Assembly (NCBI RefSeq): GCF_019703515.2 | Contig: NC_059362.1 | Span: forward strand, 29,800,326 to 29,864,325 | Direction: 5' to 3' | DNA from: Myxocyprinus asiaticus | Taxonomy: Eukaryota; Chordata; Actinopteri; Cypriniformes; Catostomidae | Length of the DNA: 64,000 nt | In this document: one piece after another, positions 1 to 13,820 of the stretch | How positions within the stretch are numbered: the first letter of the stretch is position 1 | How the letters are laid out: each line of letters begins with the position of its first letter | Translations under genes and position numbers: made by a program | Notes under the pieces: generated by a model | Database searches by the model: none | Seen by the model: the letters and a program-made list of their open reading frames with translations, nothing else | Told to the model about the DNA's origin: nothing

Positions 1-1320
1 AATTTTCTGTTTAGGCCCATAAATATATAACAAAATAAGTAATAATAAAGTTACTCATTTTATCCATAGAATTCAAAAAAATTCAATTTAAAAGAGCCTA
101 AAAGTACTTGGTATCAGATCAAAAAGAAAATGTCTGTAAGTTATAAGTTGAAAAAGGGGAAGGGGGTGGAGGAGGAGGGGTGATACTGAACGGGAAATAC
201 AGAGAAGTTGCTGCCTGTTTGAGTGAGCTGGAATAGCTGAATTTCTGTTGAGTAACACAAAGGTGGCGAGGAGGTGAGTTTGTATTTTTTAATTTGTGCT
301 GATAAAATGTTAAAATTTTGTCACTTGAAAAGTTCACCACATTGACCGTGCTCTGTGAATGTGACTGCACTAGTTCTGTAAAACATTGAAGAAACCTGGA
401 TATTATTTTGATGAAATGGATGTTTTTACAACCAGTCTTTATTAGAACCTGTTGTCCTACTAGGAATGAATTCCCAAGCCAAAGTTAAAGCTTGTGTAAC
501 ATTGTTCTTGTTAAAATAAATGTTATATTTTTGAGCAGATAAGTTGTAAGTTCATTCAATGTAAACAAGGAAACTGGCAAACTTGCCGTTATTATTCAAG
601 ATGAGAAATACACTTAAGAAACAATTTAAAAACATTAGTGCTCTTAACTTAAAATAGCAGTTGATATGAGTATAGTTTAAGTTATCTTAACTTGAAAGCG
701 TGATTTGAAATAGTGAGGAATTGTATGTTTATATGACAAAATAAAGTGAGTTTTCTTGAATCGATAATGAAACATAGTAAGTTGTTTTAACTCAGAGTAT
801 CAAGTTGAAACAACAAATGACCATTAGTTAAACAACTTGTAAAACATAACTATTTGAGTTGAAACAAAGGTTACCTTGAAGTTGAGTTTACTCATGTTTT
901 TAAGGCAGCAGGTCAACTTTCGTTTCTAAGCTTAACCAACTTTAAATGTTTTACAGGACAGTAGTGAAGTTTTCCTCCCCTGGTGTTCAGCTGAATGTGG
1001 TAGGTTGAGTGTCAAGTTGGTGAGCCCATATGTGGGTGTCATGGGGAATGTGCCTGACTGGGGTGCTGGTGCTGGTGGTTGAGGATGGGGAGGCTGTTGC
1101 CCACAGGGAGCCCACCTGCCCCAGCTGCATGCTGCAGGCATCTGCCCACCTCTGGATAATGGAGCAGTCAATCTTGCTGGCTGCTCCCCACAAAGTCTTG
1201 ACCTAATCTATCTGTCCTGTCTTCAACTCACCAGTATTTCTACTGTGGGTCTATGTCTTTCATCACTCTTAAGTTCTGCATGCTCTTAGTAGATCTGTTC
1301 CCTTTGTCCTTTGTAGAGGT
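1..1320. other. AT-rich non-coding stretch with repeat-like motifs
   Basis: No gene seen. 600-900 is rich in degenerate AAGTTGAAACAA/TTAAGTT motifs, like a decayed dispersed fish repeat. 1041-1200 is a GC-richer patch with overlapping short frames on the minus strand that match no family I know. Confidence 0.5.
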
Positions 1321-1324
1321 GAGG

Positions 1325-2283
1325 TCAAGTTTCAACCAAATGAATGACCATTTTCGTGGCATACTTGACATTAAATATACATACCCCATAAAAGAAGGAA
1401 GGTTATTTCTTTTTCTTAAACGTAAGAAGTATAATATTGTGTTTCTTAAAGAAACACATCTTTCCCTGCAGGAAGCTGAACATTTTGGGAAGATATGGGG
1501 TGGACATGTTTTCTTTAGTGCTGGCTCAAGTAAGAGCAGGGGAGTCATTACATTGATAAGTAAGCAGCTACAATTCAAATGTTTCAAACAGATTAATAAT
1601 AAATTAGGAAGAGTCATTATTCTTTTAGCAGAAATTCAGGGGCAAAGGTTGATTTTGTCTAATATTTATGCACCTAACGCTGATGATCAGGGCTTTTTTA
1701 TAGATCTTGAAGGGATGTTGCAAGCCGCTGGTACCCTTTATGCTATAATACTGGGAGGAGACTTTAATCTTTTGATGGACTCAGTCCTTGATCATAGTGA
1801 AGCAAAAGTGTGTAAGCCCCCTAGAGCAACATTGATGCTTCACAGGATGTGTAAATATCTTGGTCTTACAGATATTTGGAGACATTTTAACCCATCTGGT
1901 TGGGACTATACATTTTTTCATCAGTCCATAAGATTTATTCTAGAATAGATTTTTTTTATATATATCTAAGTCCCTCATTTCATCTGTTGTTGGAAACATC
2001 TTAGTCTCAGATCACGCCCTGGTGAGTTTAGAGTTGTTGCCACATACGGAGAAAAATAAATCATATAGTTGCCCCTTTAATGTATCCCTTTTGCAAAATC
2101 CTGAATTCCAACAAATGTTAAAGGCTGAAATCAATATTTATATGGGGACCAATTGGTCCTCAGTATCCTCTGTGGGCGTGGCTTGGGAGGCACTTAAGGC
2201 AGTTCTTAGGGGTCGGATCATACCGTATGCCTCATTCACCAAAAAATCCAAAGCACGAGAACTCGTGGAACTGGAAGGAAATA
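1325..2283 (+). pseudogene. L1/Tx1-type LINE ORF2, endonuclease part
   Basis: The frame reads like an apurinic-type endonuclease of an L1-clade retrotransposon: LKRKKYNIVFLKETHLS, then NIYAPN, then GGDFNLLMD, LTDIWR and DYTFF. A frameshift or stop follows 1948. The next frame (2000-2283) continues with VSDHAL and a typical post-endonuclease linker. The reading breaks off abruptly at about 2283, where DIRS sequence begins; the same element resumes at about 8013. The reverse transcriptase domain is missing from both pieces. Confidence 0.85.
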
Positions 2284-3395
2284 TTAAAGGTCACCACACA
2301 GTCGGCGTCCACGGCCATCGTTATCACGATCGCCAGGCACCAGTTCTTTTTGGCAGGTACGGTGCCTCGGAGGCATGCCTCCCTTCTACGGAGGGACGCG
2401 ATAGAGCTGTTCCTCCAGCTGAGATGAGGAAGGGGTTTTACAGCCCCTACTTTATCGTACCCAAAAAAGGCAGTGGGTTGTGGCCAATCTTGGACCTGCA
2501 AATTCTGAACTGAGCCTTGCACAGACTCCCGTTCAAGATGCTGACGCAAAAACGCATTTTGGCAAGCGTCCGGCATCAAGATTGGTTCACGGCGGCAGAC
2601 CTGAAGGACACGTACTTCCACGTCTCGGTTCTACCTTGACACAGATCCTTCCTGCGGTTTGCTTTCGAGGGCCAGGCGTACCAGTACAAGGTCCTCCCCT
2701 TCGGTCTCATGCCTTCATGAAGGTCGCAGAGGCATCCCTTGCCCCATTAAGGGAAGTGGGCATTCGCATCCTCAACTATCTCGATGACTGACTGATTCTA
2801 GCTCACTCGTGGGACTTGTTGTGTGCGCACAAGGACCTGGTGCTCAGGCACCTCAGCCGGTTGGGACTTTGGGTCAACTGATCCAGGACAAGCAACACAG
2901 CAATGGTAGCGTACATTAACCGCCAAGGCAGTGTGTGCTCTCATCGCATGTCACAACTCGCCAACCGTCTCCTTCTCTGGAGTCAGCAGTGACTCAAGTC
3001 GTTAAGAGCCACTCACATCCTGGGCAACCTCAACAGCACAGCGGTTACGCTGTCGCGGAAGGTCACGCTCAGAGGAGAGTGGAGACTCCACCCCCAGGTG
3101 GTCCAGCTGATTTGGAGTCGATTCGGTCAAGCACAGGTGGACCTGTTCGCTTCCCAGGAATCCTTCCACTGCCCGCTCTAGTATGCCCTGTCCGAGGCTC
3201 CCCTCGACACAGACGCACTGGCACACAGCTGGCCCCTGGGGCTATGCAAGTATGCATTCCCCCCAGTGAGCCTACTTGCACAGACGTTATGCAAGATCAG
3301 GGAGGACAAGGAACAGGTCATCCTAGTAGCACCTTACTGGCCCACCCAGACTTGGTTCTCGGACCTCACACTCCTCACAACAGCCCCCCCCTTGG
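2284..3395 (+). mobile_element. DIRS1-like retrotransposon, RT and RNase H remnant
   Basis: The translation shows a tyrosine-recombinase-type retrotransposon polymerase. It reads GFYSPYFIVPKKGSG, then a frame break, TAADLKD and the active-site block ILNYLDD, where the usual Trp codon after DD has become TGA (near 2791). RNase H-like text follows (AYINRQGS, LFASQES). Several frameshifts and stops make it dead. It is 5' truncated at the L1 junction and stops near 3395 where L2 sequence begins. The matching 3' end of a DIRS element lies at 7196-8012. Confidence 0.8.
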
Positions 3396-6100
3396 TTGGG
3401 CAGGGGGCAACCAATAATTCTCTCAGCAGTCCGAATTGTCCTTTGTAGTCTTCTGATGTCTGATTTCGTAGCTGAACCAAACCAGACAGTTATTGAAGTG
3501 CAGAGGACAGACTCAATGACCGCTGAGTAGAACTGTATCAGCAGCGCCTGTGGCAGGTTGAACTTCCTCACAGTGCCTTTTTCACAGTGGAGTCAATGTG
3601 TGTCTCCCACTTCAGGTCCTGTGAGATGGTAGTGCCCAGGAACCTGAATGACTCCACTGCTGCCACAGTGCTGTTTAGAATGGTGGGGGGGGGGGGGTCA
3701 GTGTTGGGGTATTCCTCCTAAAGTCCACAATCATCTCGACCGTTCTGAGAGTGTTCAGCTCAAAGTTGTTTTGATTGCAGCAGACAGCCAGCTGTTCAAC
3801 CTCCCTTCTGTATGCAGACTCATTGTCATCTTGGATGAGGCTGATGACAGTGGTATCATCTGCAAACTTCAGGAGCTTGACAGAGGGGTCCTGGGTGATG
3901 CAGTCATTGGTGTAGAGGGAGAAGAGTAGTGGGGAGAGCACACATCCCTGGTGCTGGAAGTGAGTTTCCCCTGTCTCACAAGCTGCTGCCTGTCCGTCGG
4001 AAAGCTGGTAATCCACTGACAGATAGACATGGGAACAGAGAGTTGGTGTAATATATTCTGGAGTATGGCTGGGATGATGGTGTTGAAAGCCGAATTGAAG
4101 TCCACAAAAAGGATCCTTGCATATGTCCCTGGTCTGTCCAGATGTTGCAGGATATGATGCAATCCCATGTTGACTGCATCATCCACAGACCTGTTTGCTC
4201 GATAAGCAAATTGAAGGGTATCTAGAAAGGGTCCAGTGATGTTCTTCAGGTGGGCCAACACCAGTCTCTCAAATTATTTCATGACCACAGACATCAGGGC
4301 GACAGGTCTGTGGTCATTATGTCCTGTGATTTTTGGTTTCTTTGGGACAGGGATAATAATTGAGCGTTTGAAGCAGCATGGGACTTCACACTGCTCCAGT
4401 GATCTATTGAAGATCTGTGTGAAGATGGAGGCCAGCTGGTTAGCACAGGATCGAAGACACGCTGGTGAGATGCCATCTGGGCCTGAAGCTTTCCTCGTCT
4501 TTTGTTTCCAAAAGACACAGCTCACATCATCTTCACAGATCTTAAGTGCAGGTTGAGTAGCAGGAGGTGTTGGTGTTTGTGTGAAGTGAAGGTCAGAGTG
4601 GGTGTGGGGTGTGAGATCGGACCTTTCAAATCTGCAGTAGAACACATTCAGGTCATCAGCCAGTTGTTGGTCCACCACAGGGTTGGGGGTAGGAGTCCTG
4701 TAATTTGTGAGTTGTTTCATGCCACTCCACACTGATGCAGGGTCGTTAGCTGAAAACTTGTTTTCAGCTTCTCAGAGTATCTTCTTTTAGCCACTCTGAT
4801 TTCCTTGTTCAGTGTGTTCCTGGCCTGATTGTACAAGACTTTATCCCCACCCCTGTAAGCATCCTCTTTGGCTTGACGAAGCTGCCTGAGCTCTGCTGCA
4901 AACCACGGTTTGTTGTTGTTGAACTTTAAATAAGTCCTAGTAGGAATTCACATATCCTCACAGAAACTGATATATGATGTAACAGTATCTGTGAGCTCAT
5001 CCAGGTCTGTGGCTGCAGCCTCAAAAACACTCCAATCCATGCAATTGAAGCAGGCTTGTAGTTCCCGCTCTGCTTCATTGGTCCATCTCTTTACAGTCCT
5101 TACTACTGGCTTGGTTGATTTTAATTTCTGCCTGTAGGTTGGAAGAAGATGAACCAGACAGTGATCGATATGACAAATCGATATGCATCCTTTATTGTTG
5201 TGTAGCAATGATCCAGTATGTTCCTGTCTCTGTTGGGGCATGTAATGTGCTGTTTGTATATGGGCAGTTCACATGTGAGATTTGCTTTGTTAAAATCCCC
5301 AAGAATAATAATAACTGAGTCCGGGTATTGTTGTTCCGTGTCTGTGATTTGATCAGACAGCTGTTGCAGCGCTGCATTCAAACAAGCATTTGGCGCGATA
5401 TACACACTCACCAGAATAAACGAGGAAAACTCCCACGGTGAGTAGAAAGGCTTACAGTTAATAAAGAGTGCTTCCAAATTAGGACAGCACATCCTCTTTA
5501 ACGTTGTTACATCTGTACACCAACATTCATTGATGTAAAAGCATGTTCCACCGCCTCTCGTTTTCCCCGTTAACTCCACGATGCGATCCGCTCTGAACAG
5601 CTGGAAGCCCAGCAGATGTAATGCGCTGTCCATAATATCTTCATTCAGCCAGGTTTCTGTGAAGCACAAGGCAGCAGAGGTTGAAAAGTCCTTGTTTGTG
5701 CGGGTGAGGAGATGTAGTTTGTCTGTTTTGTTAGGAAGAGAGCAGAGATTCGCAAGATGAATGCTCGACAGTGTTGTTCGAAAGCCCCGCCGACAGAGTT
5801 TGATCAGCGCACCGGCTCGTCTTCCTCTCCTGCGTCTCCTGAACAACAAAGCTGCGCCTCCAACTAAAATGTCTAGCAAAACGTTTGAATATTCAAAAAC
5901 CAGGAAAAGACAGTCTGGTATAAGCTGTCGAATGTTCATCAGTTCGTCTTTGGTAAAACTGACTGGAAAAAGATTACTAAACACAGGACAAACAAACAAA
6001 AACAACAAAACAATAGGAGCGCTCCACACCGAGGCGGCCATCCGCGGCGCCATCATGATGTATCCAAATACTCTCATGTGATCCTGAGATCCCGACTGGT
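3396..6100 (-). mobile_element. L2/CR1-clade LINE, endonuclease plus reverse transcriptase, degenerate
   Basis: Read right to left: an N-terminal region from 6077 with an Arg-rich patch; an endonuclease with CFTETWLNE, GGGTCFYIN, SVYIAPN and ILGDFN; a linker (4948-5241); then RT with GPDGISPACL, IIIPVPKK, FVDFNSAFNT and FADD (3866-3855). The C-terminal text ends at RTAERIIGCPLP. At least five frame breaks kill it. Unusually it keeps its 5' part and lacks its 3' end, opposite to normal 5' truncation of LINEs, so its left edge is probably a later deletion or recombination. The closest fish families are L2 elements such as Maui; the exact subfamily is not resolved. Confidence 0.88.
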
Positions 6101-6103
6101 CTA

Positions 6104-7198
6104 CAGTGCATCCAGAAAGTATTCACAGCGCTTCACTTTTTCCACATTTTGTTATGTTACAGCCTTATTCCAAAATGGATTAAATTAATTATTTTCCTCA
6201 AAATTCTACAAACAACACCCCATAATGACAATATGAAAGAAGTTTGTTTGAAATCTTTGCAAATTTATTAAAAATAAAAATGAAAAAATATCACATGTAC
6301 ATAAGTATTCACAGCCTTTGCTCAATACTTTGTTGAAGCACCTTTGGCACCATTTACAGCCTCTAGTCTTTTTGAATATGATGCTACAAGCTTGGCACAC
6401 CTATTTTTGGGCAGTTTCTCCCATTCTTCTTTGCAGGACCTCTCAAGCTCCATCAGGTTGGATGGGGAGCGTCGGTACACAGCCATTTTCAGATCTCTCC
6501 AGAGATGTTCAATCGGGTTCAAGTCTGGGCTCTGGCTGGGCCACTCAAGGACATTCACAGAGTTGTCCCATAGCCACTCCTTTGTTATCTTGGCTGTGTG
6601 CTTAGGGTCGTTGTCCTGTTGGAAGATGAACCTTCACCCCATTCTGAGGTCCAGAGTGCTCTGGAGCAGGTTTTCATCAAGGATGTCTCTGTACATTGCT
6701 GCATTCATCTTTCCCTCGATCCTGACTAGTCTCCCAGTTCCTGCCGCTGAAAAACATCCACACAGTATGATGCTGCCACCACCATGCTTCACTGTAGGGA
6801 TGGTATTGGCCAGGTGATGAGCGGTGCCTGGATTCCTCCAGACATGACGCTTGCCATTCAGGCCAAAGAGTTCAATCTTTGTTTCTCATGGTCTGAGAGT
6901 CCTTCAGGTGCCTTTTGGAAAACACCAGGTGGGCTGTCATGTGCCTTTTACTGAGGAGTGGCTTTCGTCTGGTCACTCTACCATACAGGCCTGATTGGTG
7001 GAGTGCTGCAGAGATGGTTGTTCTTCTGGAAGGTTCTACTCTCTCCACAGAGAAACGCTGGAGCTCTGTCAGAGTGACCATCGGGTTCTTGGTCACCTCC
7101 CTGCCTAAGGCCCTTCTCCCTCGATTGCTCAGTTTGGCCGGGCAGCTAGCTCTAGGAAGAGTCCTGGTGGTTCCAGAGGTCTCTCTGCCCCAGTCACC
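6104..7198 (-). mobile_element. Tc1-like DNA transposon, 5' truncated, inactive
   Basis: The left end has TA followed by an inverted-repeat start (CAGTGCATCCAGAAAGTATT) that is typical of a fish Tc1 family. The transposase is on the minus strand, ending at a stop at 6322, with [15 protein letters not shown] (third catalytic acidic residue) and a C-terminus ending GASTKY. An upstream part (6872-7198) carries GTTRTLPR and TLTELQRFSVERV. It is broken between the pieces, and the N-terminus and right terminal repeat are missing. Confidence 0.85.
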
Positions 7199-8012
7199 AT
7201 GTTTGTAGAACTCCTCCCCCCTCGGGTAGGACCTACCAGGGGACTTCTCCACATGAGATGCTTCCAACAAGACTCGGTAAGATCATGTGACGTGTTTCCA
7301 CTGAAATGCCCCCCTCTGGGTGGGGTGTGGTCTCCACGGTGTCCTCCCTTTGGGTGGGACACCCCCCAACGAACGGACCCTATATGGCCCCCAGCTGAAC
7401 AATTTCGTTCCTTTTGGAGAGAAAAAAGAGAAGAGGCCACGGCTGGGTCAGCTGGTCCCTAATTTTTGGCAGTTGACTTGTCCCCGAGGTGCAGGGGACC
7501 GTTTGACAACTGTAAGAGCATTGGGAGAGGTTAGGTGATGGCCAGGTACGCTGGCTACAAGGCACGCAGGGGTCTGCCTGTTTCGCACCGCCAGTCCACG
7601 TAACACAGTTCAGTTAGTCATGGCATTTTGTATAGGGACCCCTAGTGGCACTACATTGACACAATGTCGAGTGAGTGACAGAAGGGGAATGTCTCGGTTA
7701 CTGTCGTAACCTCCATTCCCTGATGGAGGGAACGAGACATTGTGTCCCTCCTGCCACAACACTGAACTACCCGCTGAAATGGCCAGGACATTGTCTCGGC
7801 TCTTCAGCACAAAACCTGAGTGAGTGGTTGCAAGCCAGCTCCTTTTATACCTGTATGTCCAGGGGAGTGGCATGCAGATTCCCACTGGCCTTTTCTCAAA
7901 GATCAGAGGTGTTTGGGGCTCCCAAGGGCAACCCCTAGTGTCACTACATCGACACAATGTCTCGTTCCCTCCATCAGGGAAAGGAGGTTACGACAGTAAC
8001 TGAGACATTTTT
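7199..8012 (+). mobile_element. DIRS1-like element, 3' terminal part
   Basis: Non-coding 3' region and terminus of a DIRS-like element. 7690-7730 carries TCTCGGTTACTGTCGTAACC and a palindromic patch around GGAGGGAACGAGACATTGTG. The complementary form recurs at 7960-8009 (CTCGTTCCCTCCATCAGGGA, then GGTTACGACAGTAACTGAGA). Inverted repeats of this kind are expected in DIRS termini. It is plus-oriented like the RT piece at 2284, which supports one original element interrupted by L2 and Tc1. Confidence 0.7.
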
Positions 8013-9422
8013 TTATTATTATGCATTTGGTCTCAGACATTTGGCTCACTGGTCACTTCCACCTGAGAGAGCCCTTCCCTGGTTTTGTATTGAACAGGAA
8101 ATTCTTGCCCTTATTTCACCATTACAAAGCCTTTCTATCAAACTAACCATTACTAAGTTACTAAGTTACACCCCGTTATCTCGCATTTGCACTCGGTATG
8201 GACAAAAGTGTCCAGAGTGTTTAATTCTGACATTTATTTAAATGTTGCCTCGAGCATATGGCTGAACCCAAAATTATGTATCAATAAGTCCCCTTTCTGC
8301 TGGTCAGAGTGGATTGTGAGGGGGGTTGCTACACTCGGTGACCTATATGAAAGTGGAGTGTTGAGATCCTTTGAAAACTTGGTTCAACATTTTGGGATTC
8401 CTAGATTTCAGTTTTTTAGGTATTTACAGCTGCGCCACCTGCTCTATACTATTTTTGGGAGTAGCATACTCCCCCCTAAATCGGCAGACACTCTGGAAGT
8501 GGTGATTACTACTTTTGGAAAAGGTCATGAAGCATCAGTGTATTACTCCCTGCTAATTCAGAGTCTGGGGGACAGAGCTTTAAATTCTATCAAGAGATTA
8601 TGGGAGAAAGATTTTAACTTGGTATTGGAGGAGGGAGTGTGGGCTAGGATTCTAAAAAACATCAAGTCTGTATCTATAGATTCAAGGGTGCGCCTTATGC
8701 AATTCAAGATTTTACATAGATTCTATTGGACCCCCTCTAGATTGTATAGGCTTTGTTTAAAAGACACACCCACCTGCTGGCTATGCCAATCGGAGGATGG
8801 AGACACAGCCCATGTTTTTTGGTGGTGTGTTGAGATCCAGGAATTTTGGTTGAAGGTTCAGAGTATTGTGTGTGACGTGTTGGGCACTCGGGTTTCGTTT
8901 TGAACCAGACTCTGTGTTTTGGGCGATGGGGTGGTCATCAATATAGGAGATAAATACATAAAAATTGGGTCCTGACCAGTGTTATGATAGGCAGGCAGAT
9001 TGTTTTAAGGGGATGGAAGTTGGCTGGAGCATCCTCAATTCGGGAGTGTTGCGAGGAGATGGGGAGGGTGGCAGCTTGCGAGGAGGTGTTGTGTAGAAGG
9101 CTGGGGATCTGGGATTCATTTGATGGGAAATGGGCAGTTATTTGTTGTTTTTAGGGGACTCTCAGGGAGGGACTGTGGAGAGAGAGGCGTAGTTTTAGAT
9201 GTGTATGATTATTACTTTTTTTAATTTATTTTTTTATTTTTCATTTTTTCTGTGTGTGTGTGTACTTATGTGAGTCCACAGTGATGTTCACTTGGGGTCG
9301 GGGTGGGGTTGTTGACTGGGGAGGGTGAGGGGTAGTAGTGGGAGTTAAATGTTGATTCATTGTATATATGTTTTGTTTTTCTTTGTCATTGCTATGAATC
9401 AATATAAATGTTAATCTAAAAA
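8013..9422 (+). pseudogene. L1/Tx1-type LINE ORF2 C-terminus and 3' UTR
   Basis: An open frame at 8187-8903 encodes the C-terminal domain of L1/Tx1 ORF2: RVRLMQFKILHRFYWTP, then a CCHC knuckle CWLCQSEDGDTAHVFWWC, then IQEFW. It is followed by about 500 bp of 3' UTR, ending at an A-rich tail near 9422. It is colinear and co-oriented with the endonuclease piece at 1325-2283, so the two are taken as one element split by the DIRS insertion. Confidence 0.83.
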
Positions 9423-9978
9423 AGAATGGATAATTGATATTTTCTCTCATTTTCTTCAATTTATCTTTTTCTAAAATGTGACTTTAGAGATGATTTTTGG
9501 AATAATTGACAAATTTTCTATTTTTCCATTTTTTGAGTCTTGCAATTCGCGCTGTGGGCTGTACCATTAGCACGGGGGTATGGGTTAGAGAATGGACTGC
9601 TTATTACTGCATGGACGTTGGGGAGTTTAAAAGGGTAGCAGATGTCTCAACCTAATTATTATTATTATTATTATTATTAATAATATTTTTAATGTCCCAA
9701 GGCCTGTATATGGAGCATATCCTTGCAATTTGCCAGGTCCATTTCTCCTTGTATGATATTAACTGGAAGAAAACTGCCACATGGTGGCTGGCTAAATGTA
9801 GAACATGAGATGAAGGGAACAAGACATTGCTGTGAATCGCTTTGGGGAATTCCTTCTTCGATGATCTAGTTGAAGCTCTTGTATCATAACACCAATCTTA
9901 TGATTGCCAATGGTGTTTGAGCCCTGCCACTTTAGGTGCACATTTGCCCTATATAAGCGGGTGCTCAATCACCATTTC
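9423..9978 (+). repeat. Left inverted terminal arm of the 9.4-13.8 kb element
   Basis: Pairs with 13192-13820 in reverse complement. The best-conserved part is the inner 130 bp, ending in GGGTGCTCAATCACCATTT. It contains a TATA-like CCCTATATAAGC at about 9949-9960. An (ATT)n tract at 9656-9679 is absent from the other arm. Confidence 0.85.
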
Positions 9979-9984
9979 TTTACA

Positions 9985-10540
9985 TGTTTGTGTATCTTGT
10001 GAAGGCATCACAAGCGCTTTTCTCTTTTTTGCAAGAATCTTTGTGTATCATCCTGGTGAACTTTGGCGGGGAATGAGCAGCATGTGAATGTGTGTGTGCG
10101 TCTCTTGCAACAAGCACTTTCTCTTTTGTGTGAGAACATTGGTTGTGTGAACACAACACACAGAAACACATTTGTGTATCATCCCAGTGACTTATTTGCG
10201 ACTAGCACATTGAAGTGAAAATCACCACACAGAAACAACACAAATGTAATCTCCCAGCGAACTCCACCGAGGAGGGAAAGTAAACAGCATGTAAATGCGT
10301 GCGTGTCGAGCATGTGCAGCATGAGCAGATGCAACCAGAGCTTTGTCTATTGTGTGAGAAAATCATCACACAGAAACAACACACATGCAATCTCCCAGCG
10401 AGGAGGGGAAGTGAACAGAGTGTGAATGTGCGTGCATGTCGAGCACGTACAGCATGCACAGATGCAAACAGCGCTTTCTCTATTGTGTGATAACATTGTT
10501 TATGTGAACACAACACAAAAGAACACACTTGTCTACCATC
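9985..10540 (+). repeat. Degenerate tandem repeats, unit roughly 120-130 bp
   Basis: Recurring blocks read GAGCAGCATGTGAATG..., CACTTTCTCTTTTGTGTGAG, AACACAACACAGAAACAC and ATCCCAGTGA. At least three to four diverged copies lie just inside the left arm. No coding content was recognised. Confidence 0.65.
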
Positions 10541-10679
10541 CCGTCATACCAGTATGAATGTGGCATCTTGAAGCGAGCGCATTTCTGTTTCTTGTGAGAA
10601 CATTCTCAATTTGAACACAACACAGAAACTATTTGATGGCTTGACTGTCTTTGGCAGAGCCGGAGCAGGGGTGGCAGGG

Positions 10680-11250
10680 TTCTCCGCTGGGCACTGATCT
10701 GAAATAGAGTGGTGAGTCATCATACTGAGTTACCAGTGACTTTCTGTGGCCCGCAGTGCCATATTGAGGTGACCACTAAATTTCGTGTCACATCTATGAC
10801 TCTGTATCAGCGTATCAGTGGCTGGTTTTGAGTCCTCTGACTCTAAGGCCAACACTGAGTCGAGTTAACACACAAGCCTGATCTCTGGGAAGAAAGACGC
10901 TGACCTTTGAGACGCAGTCTTTTGACAGCGGCCGGACTGCAGGACCACTCATCCAGATGAGATATTTCCGGCTCGACTGGAGGGGACCACTGCAAACCGA
11001 GCTCCTCAACCACCTGTGAGGGGACGTGAATCAGCTTTATCAGTGGCATGCGCACGCTCCTCACCCTCACTGGGGGGTGGATGTAAGCGGATGGGAGGGC
11101 GTGGGAGGCGAAATCATCCCTCAGAATGAGGGCGACCCTAGAGCAGAGTGTCTTGAGACTCATGTCCTCACAGTGAGGGCAGTCTGTCCCTATGAGAACT
11201 GCTTTGGTGTGGGTGCGGCCCAGGCAACGAACGCAGCTCTCATGTTGGTC
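10680..11250 (-). pseudogene. DIRS ORF1 (gag-like) fragment
   Basis: The minus-strand frame contains a Cys/His cluster, SCVRCLGRTH...GTDCPHCEDM, then SLKTLCSRVAL. This is a pattern I associate with ORF1 of fish DIRS elements. It ends in low-complexity Pro/Ala text and has no clear start or stop. I read it as the remnant ORF1 of the surrounding inverted-repeat element. The family assignment rests on motif memory only. Confidence 0.5.
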
Positions 11251-11370
11251 TGACGGAGCAATGTGTCACTAACAGGAACTCTTGCAATACGACATCTTTA
11301 AAAAGATGTGTACACATAAGTGGATCTTAATATGAGTGTTTTACATCACTTGAATGGAATATTATTTATA

Positions 11371-12979
<1,609 letters not shown>

Positions 12980-13018
<39 letters not shown>
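12980..13018. repeat. (TG)n/(TA)n microsatellite at the Tc1 right end
   Basis: Starts exactly at the Tc1 terminus where a TA target dinucleotide is expected, so it probably expanded from the TA duplication. Confidence 0.9.
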
Positions 13019-13022
<4 letters not shown>

Positions 13023-13191
13023 CAAAGGATACAGCACCTGTCAGAATGCTGCAGGAAGTGGGTAAATGTCTCGCTGAGGTGAAGAACTCTCAGGAAGGTG
13101 TCCATTGGTGGCGAAGAGAGGGCTGCTCAGACGAGATGATTGTCGTAGTCAAGATGAGACGATGTCATCCTTGAAGGAAGAAAATTCTGAA

Positions 13192-13820
13192 TAAATGGTG
13201 ATTGAGCACCCGCCTATATAGGGCAAATGCACGCCTAAAGGGGTGGGGCTCAAACACCATTGCCATTCATAAGATTGCCGTTATGATACAAGAGCTTCAA
13301 CTAGGTCATCGGAGAAGGAATTGCCCAAAGTGTTTCACCGCAATATCGAGTGAACTGAATTGATAGAGAACTCAGGGCCCAGCTTCTGCCAGATAGCGAG
13401 AGATGAAACCCCTATAATCCACTCTGTGGAGCGAACAACGCAAAGCCGAACCCTTTATGCTTGCGTGACCCACTTACAGTGTAGAGACATGCTTGCCGCC
13501 AATTTGGCGCTCAGTGGGTCGTACAAATGGGTTGTCCACTCTCTTGTATTTGCCTGCGTGCCAACTCCTCCACATGGCAAAGGTGGCACATGTGCCTTTG
13601 GCAAGCCTTTTAATCTACTCCTCAACGTACATGCAGTCTGTTCCCTAACCCACACCCCCGCGCTAATAGTACAGCCCATAGCGCAAATTGCAAGACAAAC
13701 AGATGGAAAAATGGAAAATTGATGATGTCAGTTATTTAAAAAATAATTTCTCAAGTCACAATTTAGAAATAGTAAAACTGAAGAAAAGGAGAGAAAAGGA
13801 CAATTATCCATTCTTGAAGT
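13192..13820 (-). repeat. Right inverted terminal arm of the 9.4-13.8 kb element
   Basis: Reverse complement of the left arm with substitutions and small indels. It is longer mainly through extra sequence at 13370-13470. It keeps the TATA-like core (CCTATATAGGG at about 13213) and the outer end CAATTATCCATTC. Confidence 0.85.

Noticed and set aside
7129..7960. Several 60-115-codon frames on both strands
   Set aside because: They lie across the Tc1/DIRS junction and the DIRS non-coding 3' region; shadows of repeat sequence.
9985..10540. Possible CRISPR-like array of regular repeats
   Set aside because: Units are long (over 100 bp), diverged and without regular spacers, and the DNA is vertebrate.
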